Shown piece by piece: positions 37,901-46,741 of a DNA stretch of 64,000 bases. The translations under genes and the position numbers were made by a program. The notes below the pieces were generated by a model. It was not told the origin of the DNA. It did not search any database and worked only from the letters and a program-made list of their open reading frames with translations. How positions within the stretch are numbered: the stretch's first letter is position 1; each line of letters opens with the position of its first letter. Where the stretch lies: NCBI GenBank assembly GCA_023213315.1, contig JAKCPI010015324.1, positions 23,577 through 87,576 of the forward strand, in the 5' to 3' direction. The DNA comes from Euborellia annulipes. Lineage: Eukaryota > Arthropoda > Insecta > Dermaptera > Anisolabididae.

Positions 37901-40396
37901 GGTGAATTTGCAGCTAACTACGCCAAAGATAAACTGGTACCGTCATTAAACGCTAGGATTGTCGAACTTAAGAAGTTGGCAAAGGCCGGCGTACGTCCGT
38001 CACACCACAATCATACCAAATCTCACGAACCAACAAAGTGTCAGAATAACAACAACAACACGAGTAGCAACGCTGTCGAACGTAAGAAGAGCTTTCGGAA
38101 ATCAACTTCGACTACAGATGAAGTGGTCAAAAATTCAGGTATACTTGCGAAATTTTATATTATTTTTAAATGAATTTTGAAATGACAATTTTGTTTCTAG
38201 GTGGGGTTACTGACCCTCTTCTCTTGGCAAAGATTGCTGCCCTTACCAAACCGATCATCACGCGTGAAGCCAGGCCCTCTACTTGTCCAGCGCCTACAAA
38301 GCAACCACCCTCGGCATACATCCAAGAAGATGGTCGGATCGATTATCCTAAACTACTACGCGACGAAGTATGTGTCTTGTTTGTGATTATAAGAGCTACG
38401 AAACTTTCTTAATTTGTCCTGAGGTCCAGAAACTGACAAGTAATTTGTACTAACCATCTTTATTTTGGTTTAATTTCTACTTTAAAATTCTTTTTAATCA
38501 GAGGGGAGAGTTTCTGATTAAATGATATCAATTAAATGATAAATATTTTATAGTTCGAAAAGAAGAAATTCATGGCTGAGTGATAATTAACAGGAACAGG
38601 TGAATGTAGGCAACCAGCATGGAATAAAACTTTTTCAAATATCGTCAATGCATCGCTCCCATCTTCAGGACGATAAATTAAACAACATTAACAATTTATT
38701 GCCCTGAAGATGGGAGCGTTGCGTTCCTGAAACGTTAACGATTTTTAAAAAAAAGTTATTTTATTCCTTGCTGGCTGCCTACCTACATTCACCTTTTCCT
38801 GTTAAATATTTTCTATTTTTTTATTTTTACTTTCTATTACCTATTTATTTAATTTAAAGGAATCTAAATGGGATAAAAAAAATTATTTGTGAATCTATAT
38901 TAGACTAAAACATTTTGTATGTTTAGGTTCTTTCTGCTGACCATCATCTGGTAGAGGCTGCTAAACGATCGTTAGACGTGGCCGGTTCGACGGCGTTAAT
39001 TGCAATGCTCGAAGGCTCGCGTCTGATTGTCGCCAACGTAGGCGACTCAAGAGGCGTTCTTTGTGACTCCCGTGGAAATGCGATCCCACTCTCATTTGAC
39101 CATAAACCACAACAAGAACGAGAAAAGAGACGGATCGAATCCGCAGGTGAGTTTTTTTTAACAATTTGTGTATAAAATTTCCAATGAGCGCCTATGCTTT
39201 TATATTTTTACTTTCTCTTACCTATATGTGTGTATATAAAGAGAAAGTATTGGTTTCATGTCACAAATTCGATATCGGGATTTTGATGGATATACACGTT
39301 TTGAGATTTCCTGAGTCCAAAAAGCGACATGGTCTGTATGTCTGGATCCAATTTAAAGCATGAAGGAATTGAGCTATGTGGCTGAAATTATATATTTAAG
39401 TTAGGCACCTTCCCTAAAGCGTGAAAATAAGCTTTTGAACAAAATCGGCCAAAGAGTACTAGTACTTTACTGATGTACTTTTTCAGTTTTTTTCCTTTTT
39501 CTCAAAATTAGCTCTGTCTGTCTGTGTGTGTGTGTCTCTGTGTTCAATTTAAAGCATGAAGGAATTGACCTAGAAGGTTGAAATTTTATATTTTATTTTG
39601 GCATCCACGGAGGCGTGAAAATGAGCTTTTTTCAGTTTTTTTTTCGATTTTCTCAAAATTCGCTCCAATGATTTTGATTGAAATTCAAAAATCAATTATT
39701 TCTCACTTTGTCTTTGAAATCTTCTGAAGACCACTTTACTCTTTGTTTAAAAAAAAAAAAAAACACATTCTTTTCTCATTCACACTCACACTCATACACA
39801 CATTCGCTCAGTCTTTTTCGGTATAGAAGGTAGGCACGCTACCAACTAGACCAAGCCCGTAGGCCACTTTACTCTTGTATTTCATAGAAAAGATATAAGA
39901 AATGGTTGCCATAACAATAACAAAAAATTCATGTTTATAAATAATAAAATTAAAATTGAATTTTAATATATCGGCGAAAACTAAATATATGTCGACACAA
40001 AAAATCCGCCAAGACAACAGATTTTGTCATAAATATAATTCTAAAATATTTTGAATTTCAGGTGGGTCGGTGACGTTCAACGGAGTGTGGCGAGTTGCTG
40101 GCATCCTAGCGACGAGTCGCGCTCTAGGAGATTATCCCTTGAAAGATCGTCGTCTTGTAATTGCCGATCCTGACGTGTTGAGTTTCGAACTCGACGATTT
40201 GAGGCCGTCGTTTTTGGTTTTAGCCTCCGACGGTCTTTGGGACACATTTAGCAATGAGGAAGCCGTCGCCTTTATAAAGGAACGTCTCGACGAACCGCAT
40301 CACGGCGCTCGCAGTATCACACTTCAGGCATTCTACCGAGGTTCACTCGATAATATCACCGTTTTAGTTGTACGTTTTCCGATAATTTCCCAATAG
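25847..40396 (+). CDS. PPM1L: PPM1L-type membrane-anchored PP2C Ser/Thr phosphatase, complete gene
   Basis: Five exons (25847-25999, 37643-38138, 38201-38367, 38927-39146 and 40062-40396) join in frame into 456 residues. All introns are GT..AG. A hydrophobic helix at about residues 34-51 follows LYLPRPE, like the N-terminal ER-membrane anchor of vertebrate PPM1L. The PP2C motifs are all present: RMEDRF (Asp114), DGHGG (134-138), [18 protein letters not shown] (Asp312), [14 protein letters not shown] (Asp402) and DN (442-443). The metal-binding aspartates are therefore intact and it should be active. Known PPM1L substrates include stress kinases (TAK1, ASK1), IRE1 and CERT. It is about 95 residues longer than the 360-residue human protein, chiefly through a low-complexity insert at roughly 165-270. 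Confidence 0.95.
26560..26745. other. GC-rich island in PPM1L intron 1, possible unrecognised exon
   Basis: About 185 bp with GC well above the surroundings. All three minus-strand frames stay open for 50-86 codons, for example a frame with [20 protein letters not shown] and another with [14 protein letters not shown] plus-strand donor-like CTG/GTAGGT lies at 26700. I recognise no family. In the PPM1L phase it hits a stop, so it is not a normal PPM1L exon. Candidates are an alternative upstream DOCK exon, an exon of a nested gene, a regulatory CpG-rich segment or a decayed gene piece. Confidence 0.3.
26964..26995 (+). ncRNA. Hammerhead-like motif without palindrome arms
   Basis: CTGAAGA, T, a weak GGCC..GGAC stem, GAAAC and GTC. 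The spacing is the same as in the 3442 copy, but flanking sequences do not pair well, so stem I is poor. It is in sense within the PPM1L primary transcript. Confidence 0.35.
27383..27500 (+). repeat. T2 SINE, 3' portion
   Basis: GGTTCCGGATTCACTTCCTG (B-box region), ACCAATCATTTGAAATAAAT and GGGGTCTATACGGCCTTAGA followed by TGCCGAAAAAGACCTTAAAA. It is followed within 20 bp by an S1 SINE. Confidence 0.7.
27519..27749 (+). repeat. GAA-tail SINE (S1)
   Basis: GCTCAGGGGCCCACATCTTG to GGGCGAGGACAGAAGAAGAA. The middle differs from other copies by small deletions. Possible duplicated flanks TAATTTAAAACT and TAGTTTAAAATA are imperfect. Confidence 0.85.
27893..28068 (-). repeat. T2 SINE, nearly complete
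   Basis: On the minus strand it runs from a tRNA-like head with a CCGGGGTCCCGGGTTCGCCTCCC B-box region, through AAATTTATTTCATTTGATTTG, to TAAATGGCCTTAGATGCCAA and AAAAGACCTTAAA. A further 3' fragment lies at 28108-28207. Confidence 0.75.
28446..29070 (-). mobile_element. Hairpin-ended repeat, near full length
   Basis: The hairpin end (28446-28520) keeps only its inner half. Then come the TGTGTCGACATGTATTTAG block, the GTACTAGTGCTCTTTGG block, a CAGACAGACAGAC microsatellite (28910-28925) and the AT inverted-repeat end with GGTAAGAGAAAGTAA at 29048-29064. Confidence 0.8.
29930..30070 (+). repeat. SINE (family T3)
   Basis: Begins GCGGTTAAGTGATGCCAAGC (tRNA-like), with GTGTGGAACGTTCCCCGGTA, an AT-rich linker and ACCCCTAAATGGCCTCAAAG, CCGAAAAGGGTTTTAAAAAA. 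The tail motif GGCCT..GCCGAAAAG is shared with T1 and T2. Confidence 0.65.
30514..30745 (-). repeat. GAA-tail SINE (S1)
   Basis: Minus-strand copy from GCTCACGGGCCCACATCTTG (30745) to the (GAA)n tail (30514). Flanks AAATTTATTTA (30746) and AAATTATTTATTTATTTA (30496) look like a slightly expanded target duplication. Confidence 0.88.
30800..30865 (+). mobile_element. Hairpin-ended repeat, 3' remnant with collapsed hairpin
   Basis: GGAAACTAAATATATCACG and ACAAAAAAAATCT match the sequence leading into the HER hairpin. The hairpin itself has shrunk to ATCT..GACTAGTCAC..AGAT. Confidence 0.55.
31421..31764. mobile_element. 344-bp palindromic element with strongest hammerhead-like core
   Basis: The two halves are inverse complements over more than 150 bp each (GAATTGGGTATAGGAGACTT at the left; AAGTCTCCTATACCCAATTT at the right). 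The centre (31560-31620) is the self-complementary TTTACAATGATAATTAAATG region. Each half carries a CTGAGGA..GACC-(G)AAAACGTC block. No TIR-type target duplication is evident. Confidence 0.85.
31494..31526 (-). ncRNA. Hammerhead-ribozyme-like motif (best copy)
   Basis: On the minus strand: CTGAGGA, one extra A, stem GGTCGT..ACGACC with a short loop, GAAAC, GTC. Nine flanking bases on each side (TTAATCGTC before, GACGGTTAA after) pair completely, with one G-U, as stem I. A monomeric stem III is lacking, as in the minimal hammerheads described from Penelope-like elements, which are thought to act as dimers. It is antisense to PPM1L. Confidence 0.55.
31897..32152 (+). repeat. T1 tRNA-derived SINE, full length
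   Basis: Head GCCCTCGGGGCATGGTGTAG, A-box-like GTTAGCATGCTAACC, B-box-like CGCGGGTTCGGAACCCAGGC. It then has TTTGGATACCAGATGGCTTA, AATAACGGTTATCG and GGCCTAAGTTGCCGAGAAGAC, a GTGTGAATGTGAGTG tail and A18. The tRNA part could not fold as a functional tRNA. A short flank (TTAAA) may be the target duplication. Confidence 0.85.
32935..33066 (-). repeat. 5S-rRNA-like remnant
   Basis: On the minus strand CAAGTATTTGGATGGGTGACC, then CAGGAAATCC, resembles the 5S rRNA internal control region (AGTACTTGGATGGGTGACCG..). The rest does not fold as 5S, so this would be a decayed 5S-derived repeat rather than a gene. Confidence 0.35.
33107..33192 (-). mobile_element. Hairpin-ended repeat reduced to its two ends
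   Basis: AATCTGGTGTGACTGGTCGC .. CAACTTTCTCTTATC (hairpin end) is joined within about 15 bp to the AT end TAAGAGAAAGTAGAAAAA. The whole body is deleted. Confidence 0.65.
33272..33440 (-). mobile_element. Hairpin-ended repeat, hairpin end and variant flank
   Basis: AAAATCTGGTGTGATGATCG .. GGTCACACCAGATTTTTTG hairpin (33274-33353), then TGTGTCGATATATATTTAG and CACCTTAGTTCCAAATTTGC. The same variant flank follows the hairpin in the 22241 copy, which defines a subfamily. Confidence 0.7.
33488..33560 (+). mobile_element. hAT end fragment
   Basis: CAGCGGTTCCCAACCCGTGG and GCCGCGGGCTGATTGGAACA, a typical hAT 5' end. No matching right end was found nearby. Confidence 0.5.
33963..34315 (+). repeat. 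Interspersed repeat, twin of 56312-56615
   Basis: From ATATGCATATAGGGTGGTCC through TTTGTTTTCGTCCACAAGGG to TTTTTCAGTTCGATTATA, this is nearly identical to 56312-56615, though about 22 kb away. The 5' end (TAGGGTGGTCC) looks like an element terminus. It has no coding capacity. Confidence 0.75.
35433..35652 (+). repeat. GAA-tail SINE (S1) with 17-bp target duplication
   Basis: The body GCTCAGGGGCCCACATCTTG .. AAGAAG is bounded by AATGCTTTTATTTAAAT at 35416-35432 and exactly repeated at 35653-35669. The perfect duplication indicates a recent insertion. Confidence 0.92.
36028..36147 (+). repeat. 5S-rRNA-like remnant (second copy)
   Basis: AGCTAAGTAGCAAGCACCAC, then CCCCTGAATGGGTGGCCCAG and AACGCTGTTG, is loosely like the internal region of 5S rRNA. 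The resemblance is weak, and this is only a decayed repeat. Confidence 0.25.
36944..37262 (+). mobile_element. Hairpin-ended repeat, internally deleted
   Basis: The left end TTTTTACTTTCTCTTACC, with its AT inverted repeat, is joined after CACGACATGGTC directly to ATAGGAAAGATAGGAGAAAT. It continues into the AATCTGGTGT end, where the hairpin is broken. It stops 380 bp before PPM1L exon 2. Confidence 0.75.
37643..38138 (+). CDS. PPM1L: PPM1L exon 2: RMED and DGHGG metal-binding motifs
   Basis: 496 nt (165 codons plus 1 nt), acceptor TAATTTCAG, donor TCAG/GTATAC, residues 52-216. It encodes a leader, then [20 protein letters not shown] and [20 protein letters not shown]. Those are PP2C motifs 1 and 2, with catalytic metal ligands at Asp114 and Asp134. 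The last third ([20 protein letters not shown] and on) is a basic, Asn-rich insert that vertebrate PPM1L lacks. In-frame ATGs in other frames here are shadows. Confidence 0.95.
38201..38367 (+). CDS. PPM1L: PPM1L exon 3: insert region
   Basis: 167 nt, acceptor TTTGTTTCTAG, donor GAA/GTATGT, residues 217-272. It encodes [20 protein letters not shown], a Pro/Thr-rich segment and [18 protein letters not shown]. The last part takes the place of the helical segment before the GTT motif in vertebrate PPM1L; the front part is an extra loop. Assignment rests on splice sites and unbroken frame. Confidence 0.88.
38588..38805. mobile_element. Palindromic element with hammerhead-like core in PPM1L intron 3
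   Basis: Arms TTAACAGGAACAGGTGAATG and CATTCACCTTTTCCTGTTAA are inverted, along with the TAGGCAACCAGCATGGAATA/TATTCCTTGCTGGCTGCCTA pair. On the plus strand CTGAAGA (38704-38710), a seven-pair stem GGGAGCG/CGTTCCT and GAAAC GTT (38729-38736) sit at the centre. It is in sense to PPM1L. Confidence 0.75.
38704..38736 (+). ncRNA. Hammerhead-like motif in PPM1L intron 3
   Basis: CTGAAGA, extra T, a seven-base-pair stem II with UUG loop, GAAAC, GUU (an allowed NUH triplet). Stem I pairing next to the core is poor. It is in the sense strand of the PPM1L pre-mRNA. Confidence 0.4.
38927..39146 (+). CDS. PPM1L: PPM1L exon 4: GST and GDSRG motifs
   Basis: 220 nt, acceptor TGTTTAG, donor GCAG/GTGAGT, residues 273-345 plus 1 nt. 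It encodes [40 protein letters not shown] and [16 protein letters not shown]. These are the central PP2C beta-strands, with Asp312 of GDSRG. It closely matches vertebrate PPM1L ([23 protein letters not shown]). Confidence 0.95.
39207..40022 (+). mobile_element. Hairpin-ended repeat in PPM1L intron 4, with SINE insertion
   Basis: The left end TTTTTACTTTCTCTTACC is at 39207-39251. The microsatellite-bearing segment (GTCTGTGTGTG plus TTTAAAGCATGAAGGAATTG) occurs twice, at 39355 and 39551. The right end reaches CGACACAAAAAATC at about 40010, with the hairpin lost. A minus-strand T1 SINE interrupts it at 39748-39861. Confidence 0.75.
39748..39861 (-). repeat. T1 SINE, internally deleted
   Basis: On the minus strand CTACGGGCTTGGTCTAGTTG GTAGCGTGCC is joined to CGAAAAAGACTGAGCGAATG, the GTGTGAGTGTGAATGAG tail and A14. 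The HER sequence CCACTTTACTCT appears on both sides (39730 and 39861), so it serves as the duplicated flank. Confidence 0.75.
40062..40396 (+). CDS. PPM1L: PPM1L exon 5: C-terminal catalytic motifs and stop
   Basis: 335 nt, acceptor TTTGAATTTCAG, ends with TAG at 40394-40396, residues 346-456. It encodes [70 protein letters not shown] and [10 protein letters not shown]. This is the most conserved part of the protein. Asp402 and Asp442 complete the metal site. The tail after VVRF is only seven residues. Confidence 0.96.
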
Positions 40397-41432
40397 CAAA
40401 CGATCTGTACTTATTCTCCCTTTCCCAACCGATAGCCAAGCTAATAGTATTATTTATTTTCTATTTTATATTCAATATAATTTGCTTTTTACTCAAATGC
40501 ATTTTGACTTTTTAGTTTAAGAAAAAATGTCTATGTAATTGTTATGTACAAAGTGTACTTTGATGTTTTAAGCACAATTCTTTTCAATCGACTATAAAAT
40601 TTGTCCGGTTAAGTCAAACCAAAGAGAATTTATTTTATTATAAAATAATAAATTATCAATTTAATTGAAATAAAAGCGTAGTTTAAGGAACGTAACCAGG
40701 GGAAGGGAAGGGTTCAATATCCAAACTAATAGTAGTAATTTCAAAAAATAAATAAAATAATATAAAGTTAAAATTTTTAGACGCTGTTAGAAATTATAAA
40801 AAAATATTTTATATTCATTAAAATTCAGAGTGGGAGAGTTTTCGCTCAGATTGATCAAAAAAAAACCTTCCAAAAAAATTTCTGGCTACGATTCTGGTGT
40901 TGTTAATTATTTTATAGATTTTTAGAAAATTTCTTCTAAGGGCCGGTTGCTTCAGTTTAATTAACTAGCTCGGATAAGCTAAATGAGCGACTTTCGAGTT
41001 TTTTCACTAGTTAAGCTAATCATATGATTAACTAATTTAAGACCCTAAGTCGGAGTTGGCCAAGACTCAAAGTTCGGAATAAGGGGTGAAAAAAGAAACA
41101 CAAGCCTTGTTTATTTATTTTTTGGAAATTTTTAAAATAATTATTAATTATTTTAATTTTTAATAATTTTTAAAAATTATGCCTTTATTAAGTTGCTAAC
41201 TTCACAAAACTTCTTACACCTCAGTTAACTAATTATATGTTAAAAACACATTTTTTTAATTCGAAGATTAAGCGTGTTCTTGTTTACTATGATGATTTGT
41301 TATCGGTCGGATAAGTTTGTTAGTTGCCTGGAGCAAATGAAAAATATAATTTACGGAATATTTCCACTTATATTATTTTGTAAAAAATATTGCAAGTCAA
41401 TAGTTTTAAAAATTTTGTATCTTTTAAAGATG

Positions 41433-41575
41433 TGTTCTTCTCGTGCCTTGGGTCCCGGGTTCGCTTCCCGTCCCAAGCGAGAAAAATTTATTTCATCTCA
41501 ATTGGCTACCAATCATTTGAAATAAATGGGGATAGGGTCTAAATGGTCTAAGATCACGAAAAAGACCTTAAACAA
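41433..41575 (+). repeat. T2 SINE, 3' two-thirds
   Basis: GTGCCTTGGGTCCCGGGTTCGCTTCCC B-box region, AAATTTATTTCATCTCAATTGG, ACCAATCATTTGAAATAAAT and GGGTCTAAATGGTCTAAGATC..GAAAAAGACCTTAAA. Confidence 0.75.
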
Positions 41576-42804
41576 ATAAAAAAAAATAAAATGCGTTCGT
41601 TATTTATTTTTAAAATATTTATTTATTCCGGCCATATTTTATAATCGATTTTATAAATTCTCTCTTTTTTAATGGGATCAACAAATTTCCCAAATCTTTA
41701 TTCTTTTTACCTCTTCTATTTATTTTTCTCCAATTCGTTAAAATATTGAGATCGACTCAAATTTCAATCAGTATTATTAATAGAAAATATATTAAAAATT
41801 CTCCGACTAATCTTAGATTAATTTCGAGAATTAGTCTTAAAATGATAACGAGGATGAGGATTGTCTCAAAATTGGAGAGTCAAAAAATAAATTTCCTCAT
41901 CTCTCTTTCTCTTTCTATTTTACTCTCTGAAAAAGGCTTAAATTTTTTTATTAATCTTTTAAATAAAATATTATAATACTAGATTTCCTAATAGAAAAAG
42001 AAAGATCAAATTATCTAATGTAAATAAATTAAATAAATATTGATCTTTAGAGAAATGAAAAATTTGCCAAAATCTTGCCATCTTCTTTGATATACAGTTA
42101 GGTTATATCGAAGTTTTATTTATAGAGTATTCTCTATTCAATATTAATAATACGAATATACCAAAGATAGTAAACTTATTAGTTAATTTGTTTACAACTT
42201 TCTTATAGAAAATATGAAATATATTTAATTTAAGTAGTTTTCCAGATCTATTTATTTGAATCAGATTGTAATATTCAAATACTTCGATTCGGACTTAAGT
42301 AGTTATAGAAATATTTAATAAATTTTGTGAGAATATAATATGCTGGGCCCAAAATCCCGGGATCTCCAATTTATCTTGTATGCTTCCGCTTGCATTAGAA
42401 TGATTAGAGATTCCGGGTTCGGGATATTATGACTTAGGGGAGGGGATATAAGGAGGGGGCGAGGGGACCTGCTCCCCCCTCCCGAAATTTTTCAAATCTA
42501 TATCCCAAAAATAATTTCTATATACCCCCCTGTTATGACTGATCGTCTGGTTCACATTTACTCATAAAATTTGTTAAAATTTTTATTGCTTTGCTCGGAG
42601 ATTGAACTCGAGTCAGCAAGAAACGTAGCTGGTAGTAATAGATAAATAATTTTACTAGAATTCTCATAAAATTTTTCCGATTGATAGATAAATAAATAGA
42701 AAGCAAATTTGATATTAAAAATTCAATTTTTTTTTTCTTTATTCGCTTCTTTTGTTGAATTAAAGATTGATATAAAAGAAAGGTATATCAAAACCAGAAG
42801 AAGT

Positions 42805-42865
42805 CAGGTTTATCTCGGGTAACTCGTGGTTGCCATCCACATACTCATTATATATGAGCTCCTGA
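42805..42865 (-). repeat. S1 SINE remnant, old copy
   Basis: On the minus strand GGAGCTCATATATAATGAGT, ATGTGGATGGCAACCACGAG, TTACCCGAGAT. Substitutions keep most of the paired positions of the 5' fold. Confidence 0.6.
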
Positions 42866-44903
42866 ATGGAGAAAAATTTTATTGAAATATGAATTATATG
42901 AAACAAGAAATTATTTATATTATTACTGAGATGGTTCTCGGTTCTCACCCGATTACCAGTTTGGATGTCCATCGAAATATGACTATATTGAAAGTTTTTA
43001 TATATAAATATAAATCTTCAATTCTCTAAAGATCAAAATTTATGTTTATAATAATAAATTTGAATTTTTTCCAAAATTTTAAATTACACTTAGCTTATAA
43101 TAATAAAAAAAAAGATCTACTAAAAAAATTCTCAGATAAAACTGATTGATTTCAAATAAGTTTTTTATCTGAGATTTTTTTAATTGCTCAATTAATTTTT
43201 TTTTTGTTGTTGGGAATTTTAAGATTTTCTTTTATCATAATCAGCATCCAATTGACTAAAGGATTTTATCCTCTTAAATTAATTGGCGCATAGAGTAAAA
43301 AAAAAATTACTAATGTAATTTTAATTTCTACGAATTTTTAACAATCCTCTATGCACTAATGGAAACAAATTCATAAATAAATCAAAAATATTTATTTAAT
43401 AATTAATTTCGAAAGTCATTTGGATGTTGCGGAATTCTTTTTGTTACTATAAAAATATGAATGATGATGATGAAAAAAGTTTGCCACTCCGTTTACGGAA
43501 AGAGCGCATTTTCGGGGTGAAAATAATTTAGAGAGCGATGAAATGTTTCCTTTGGATAAAATAAAAATAAGGCAGCTTTAGATGTTGAATATTTGGTATA
43601 AGTATCGCCAGTTTCTTAAGTCGAAAAAAAAGACAGTAAAATCGATGGAAAAAACAAAACTTCAGGAAATTCTAAGAGATTAATTTTTTTTGTCAAATTT
43701 TATATGATTTAACACGGAATGGCTCTTCTTATACTTTCATTTAAATACTTATCCAATCAATTAAAATATAGATATATTAATTGAAATGACTACCAATATA
43801 TAGAAATGGGGTCTAAATGGCCTTCGATGCTTTAAAAAATATATAGGTGTTTAAAATTTTCTTATTTAAAAATTTTGGGGAGATGGCAATCGATCCCTCA
43901 CCCCCATCTCCATTCTGAATTCAATTCACACCCGATAAATAGATCAATTTATACATAGATAAACATGAAATAAATACTGTCCAATTATAATACTTAGAAA
44001 CTTGTATTTATTTATAAATTAACTACCACGAAAAGTCTCGTTTCCTTTAGTACATTTGTGAAAGGAACTTGTGTCTAATTAAAACCAAAACAAGAAACAT
44101 TTCAAGCTCAATAAAAGAGTAAAATCAACCGAATGACGCACATGATGCAAGATTTAATGCGTTTTTAGCCAAATCTTAAAAGTCTGACCATTTTCAAAAC
44201 GATATTTTGTGATCACACATATACTGGTAAATATATATTATAGAAATAATAAAAAAAAAATATCTTTAAGCTTTATTTTTTTAATAAAAAAAAATAATAA
44301 AAAATAAAGAAGCTACTAATAAAAATAATATTTTATAAAACGATTAATTCAATGGGAAATCGGTTGGAGAGATATTATAAATTCAATGAAGGTTCCTATG
44401 GGCTAGCTTTCCTTTATTTTTCACTTTTTCTTTTTATTTTCACTAATTGCTCAAAATTTTGAATTTAGAATCTTCTCAATTAAAAATCAAAGGCAGCCTT
44501 CATACTACAATTCCCCTCTTTTTGTTCGCGCACTTTTTGTCCGATTTGTTTTTTACCAACAACAACAACTACAACTACAAATAAAATCACTTTTAATTGT
44601 TGAAATGAATTTTTGAATGTTTGTTGATGTATTTATTTGTAATATAAAATATACAATATGCAACTTAATGTAAAAAAGAATTAATAAAAATATTATGTAT
44701 ATATATTATATATACGTACTATATATAAATATATATTTATAAAGATTTATAATTATTTAAATTCCCTCGAAATTTTTTTTATAATAATCACTTTATCAAT
44801 ATTTTGACGCTGGTTCGTTGAAATAAAAATTGAAATAAAATGATTTTTACTTTTTTTTCTTTTATTAAACTAGAAATAAGTATTTACAGTGGACTCCCGT
44901 CAG

Positions 44904-45128
44904 GTAGCTCAGGGGCCCACATCTTGTGGGTACGTGGATGGCGACCACGAGCTGCCCTAGCCGGGACTGACAGTACTTCTATTCTTTGCTTGTCAGTCTC
45001 TTCATCCCTTTTATATTTTCAACAGGCGTCAGACCTTGCGACGGGCCGGCATGTTCTATTCCTTCCCGGTCGCACGAACTCATGTACCGCTGACCCCGCA
45101 TCGCGGGATTAAGGCGAAGAAAGAAGAA
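44904..45128 (+). repeat. GAA-tail SINE (S1) with target duplication
   Basis: The body GTAGCTCAGGGGCCCACATC to AAAGAAGAAG is flanked by AGTGGACTCCCGTCAG (44888-44903) and AGTGGACTCTTGTCAG (45129-45144). It includes GACGGGCCGGCATG and CCCCGCATCGCGGGATTAAG. Confidence 0.9.
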
Positions 45129-45596
45129 GAGTGGACTCTTGTCAGAGGCGTATATAGAAATTCTTTCGCGGAAAATTTTTTTTTTTGATGAACCAAAATT
45201 TTTACGCAGTGCGGCAAAATTTTTCCCCCTGTCATGGAGTTGATTTTACCTTTTTTTTTTAGGAAGGCGAAATTTTTTTCGGCCTTAAAAGTTATTTTGG
45301 ACGAAACTTTGCTCCGAACTACACCCTTTTCCGGACAAAAGTATCGATATTGGCTATGAGGGTGGTAAAAATTGAGTAAAAACAATTTTTTTTTCTCAAT
45401 TTTTTGCGGATTTTTTAAAGATATAAATTTCTGCACCCCTTTTGTTTTTTTAGAAATAATACTAGCTTAGAAAATTTTGATTGGATTTTGGTTGAGTTTT
45501 AAAAAATTTTCTCTTTCATTTATTTTAACATTTATTAAATAATGAGTATATAATTTTTTAAATTAATAAATTTAATTATTATTTTATTTTTCACAG

Positions 45597-45765
45597 GGAG
45601 TAATATAAACTCGAAGTTGCGTTGCCATGTCTTTGACGCCATTGAAAACGAAAGCGAATGTCTCGTCTCTTTATCTCATCCATGACTTTGGCTGTCTCGA
45701 ATTTTTTCTCCTGTCACATGGTCCTATTTATATTTATTTATTCTCAACTATTTTCATTATTTAAG
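45597..45765 (+). other. Exon-like segment
   Basis: Acceptor TTTTTCACAG, donor AAG/GTCAGT. It contains CGAAGTTGCGTTGCCATGTC and CATCCATGACTTTGGCTGTC. No frame stays open throughout. Unrecognised. Confidence 0.35.
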
Positions 45766-46371
45766 GTCAGTAATCATTTAAATATTTATTAAATTGGTTC
45801 AAGATCATTATTTTCAATTAAATCATTAAATGAAACAAGTCAAATATTATAAACTCATGATTCAACAGGATAACCTTTGTCTCTGTCAAATTTTATTCTC
45901 ATTTTTTTAATAATTCAACTCTATCAATCATTTATTATTCATTTTCAATTTAATTTCGATATGTAAATTATATAAATTAAATAGATTATTTATTTTATTA
46001 AATCATTGACTCTTCGATTTAAATTTGACATTTAAATTTTTTCATTAACCATAGAAACAAATGATTTAATAACATTTTCTTATTTTTCGATTCATTTTTA
46101 TAAATGATTTATGAAATAATTAAAGTGTCATAGAATCTGATATGTCAGATTCATTGGATCTTTTCTTACCTTCTCTATTTTCAAATGAATTTTAATCACT
46201 CATTAGTTTAAGCCATTTTATATTTTTCCTAATGCAAATCTTTATTAAATGCTTATTTTATTTTTAATTTTAGATCTGATTTACACTAAATAACTTGATG
46301 TCAGCTGCTTTGCTTCGAGCTTTGATCCATCAATCATACTGTATATCTATACTATTATATAAAAGACAATC

Positions 46372-46373
<2 letters not shown>

Positions 46374-46432
<59 letters not shown>
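46374..46432. repeat. (CTGT)n microsatellite
   Basis: About fifteen uninterrupted CTGT units directly inside the Helitron 5' end. The QTDR reading frame on the other strand is an artefact of this repeat. Confidence 0.95.
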
Positions 46433-46436
<4 letters not shown>

Positions 46437-46741
46437 AACGCATAGACTCCGAAACTACTGGACCGATTTTCATGGAGTTTTTTTTAATGGGTAGGGAATT
46501 TTCCGGGGGTGGTTTTAGGCTATCATTATATCGAATTAGGGGTAGGGAACCCCCCTTTTTGGGGGTTATCAATTACCCCATAGCAAAGCATTGGAAAACA
46601 GGATCTAACTCACTTTATGAAAAATATATTTATCAAATCTTTAAAATGAAAAATAAAAACTCTTCCTCCCTCTAACAATTCGACATTTGAAAAGATTTTT
46701 CCGCTCTGCGCCCCCCCCCCCCTAAAATTTTATTTTTTTTA

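Larger units (their letters stand above)
40397..45596. other. Intergenic stretch and PPM1L 3' UTR
   Basis: Candidate polyadenylation signals AATAAA lie at 40647-40652 and 40669-40674, about 250-280 bp after the PPM1L stop. Beyond them the sequence is AT-rich, with a T2 SINE (41433), a worn S1 copy (42805), a T2 tail (43770) and a full S1 SINE (44904). I see no protein-coding exon or RNA gene. Confidence 0.6.
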
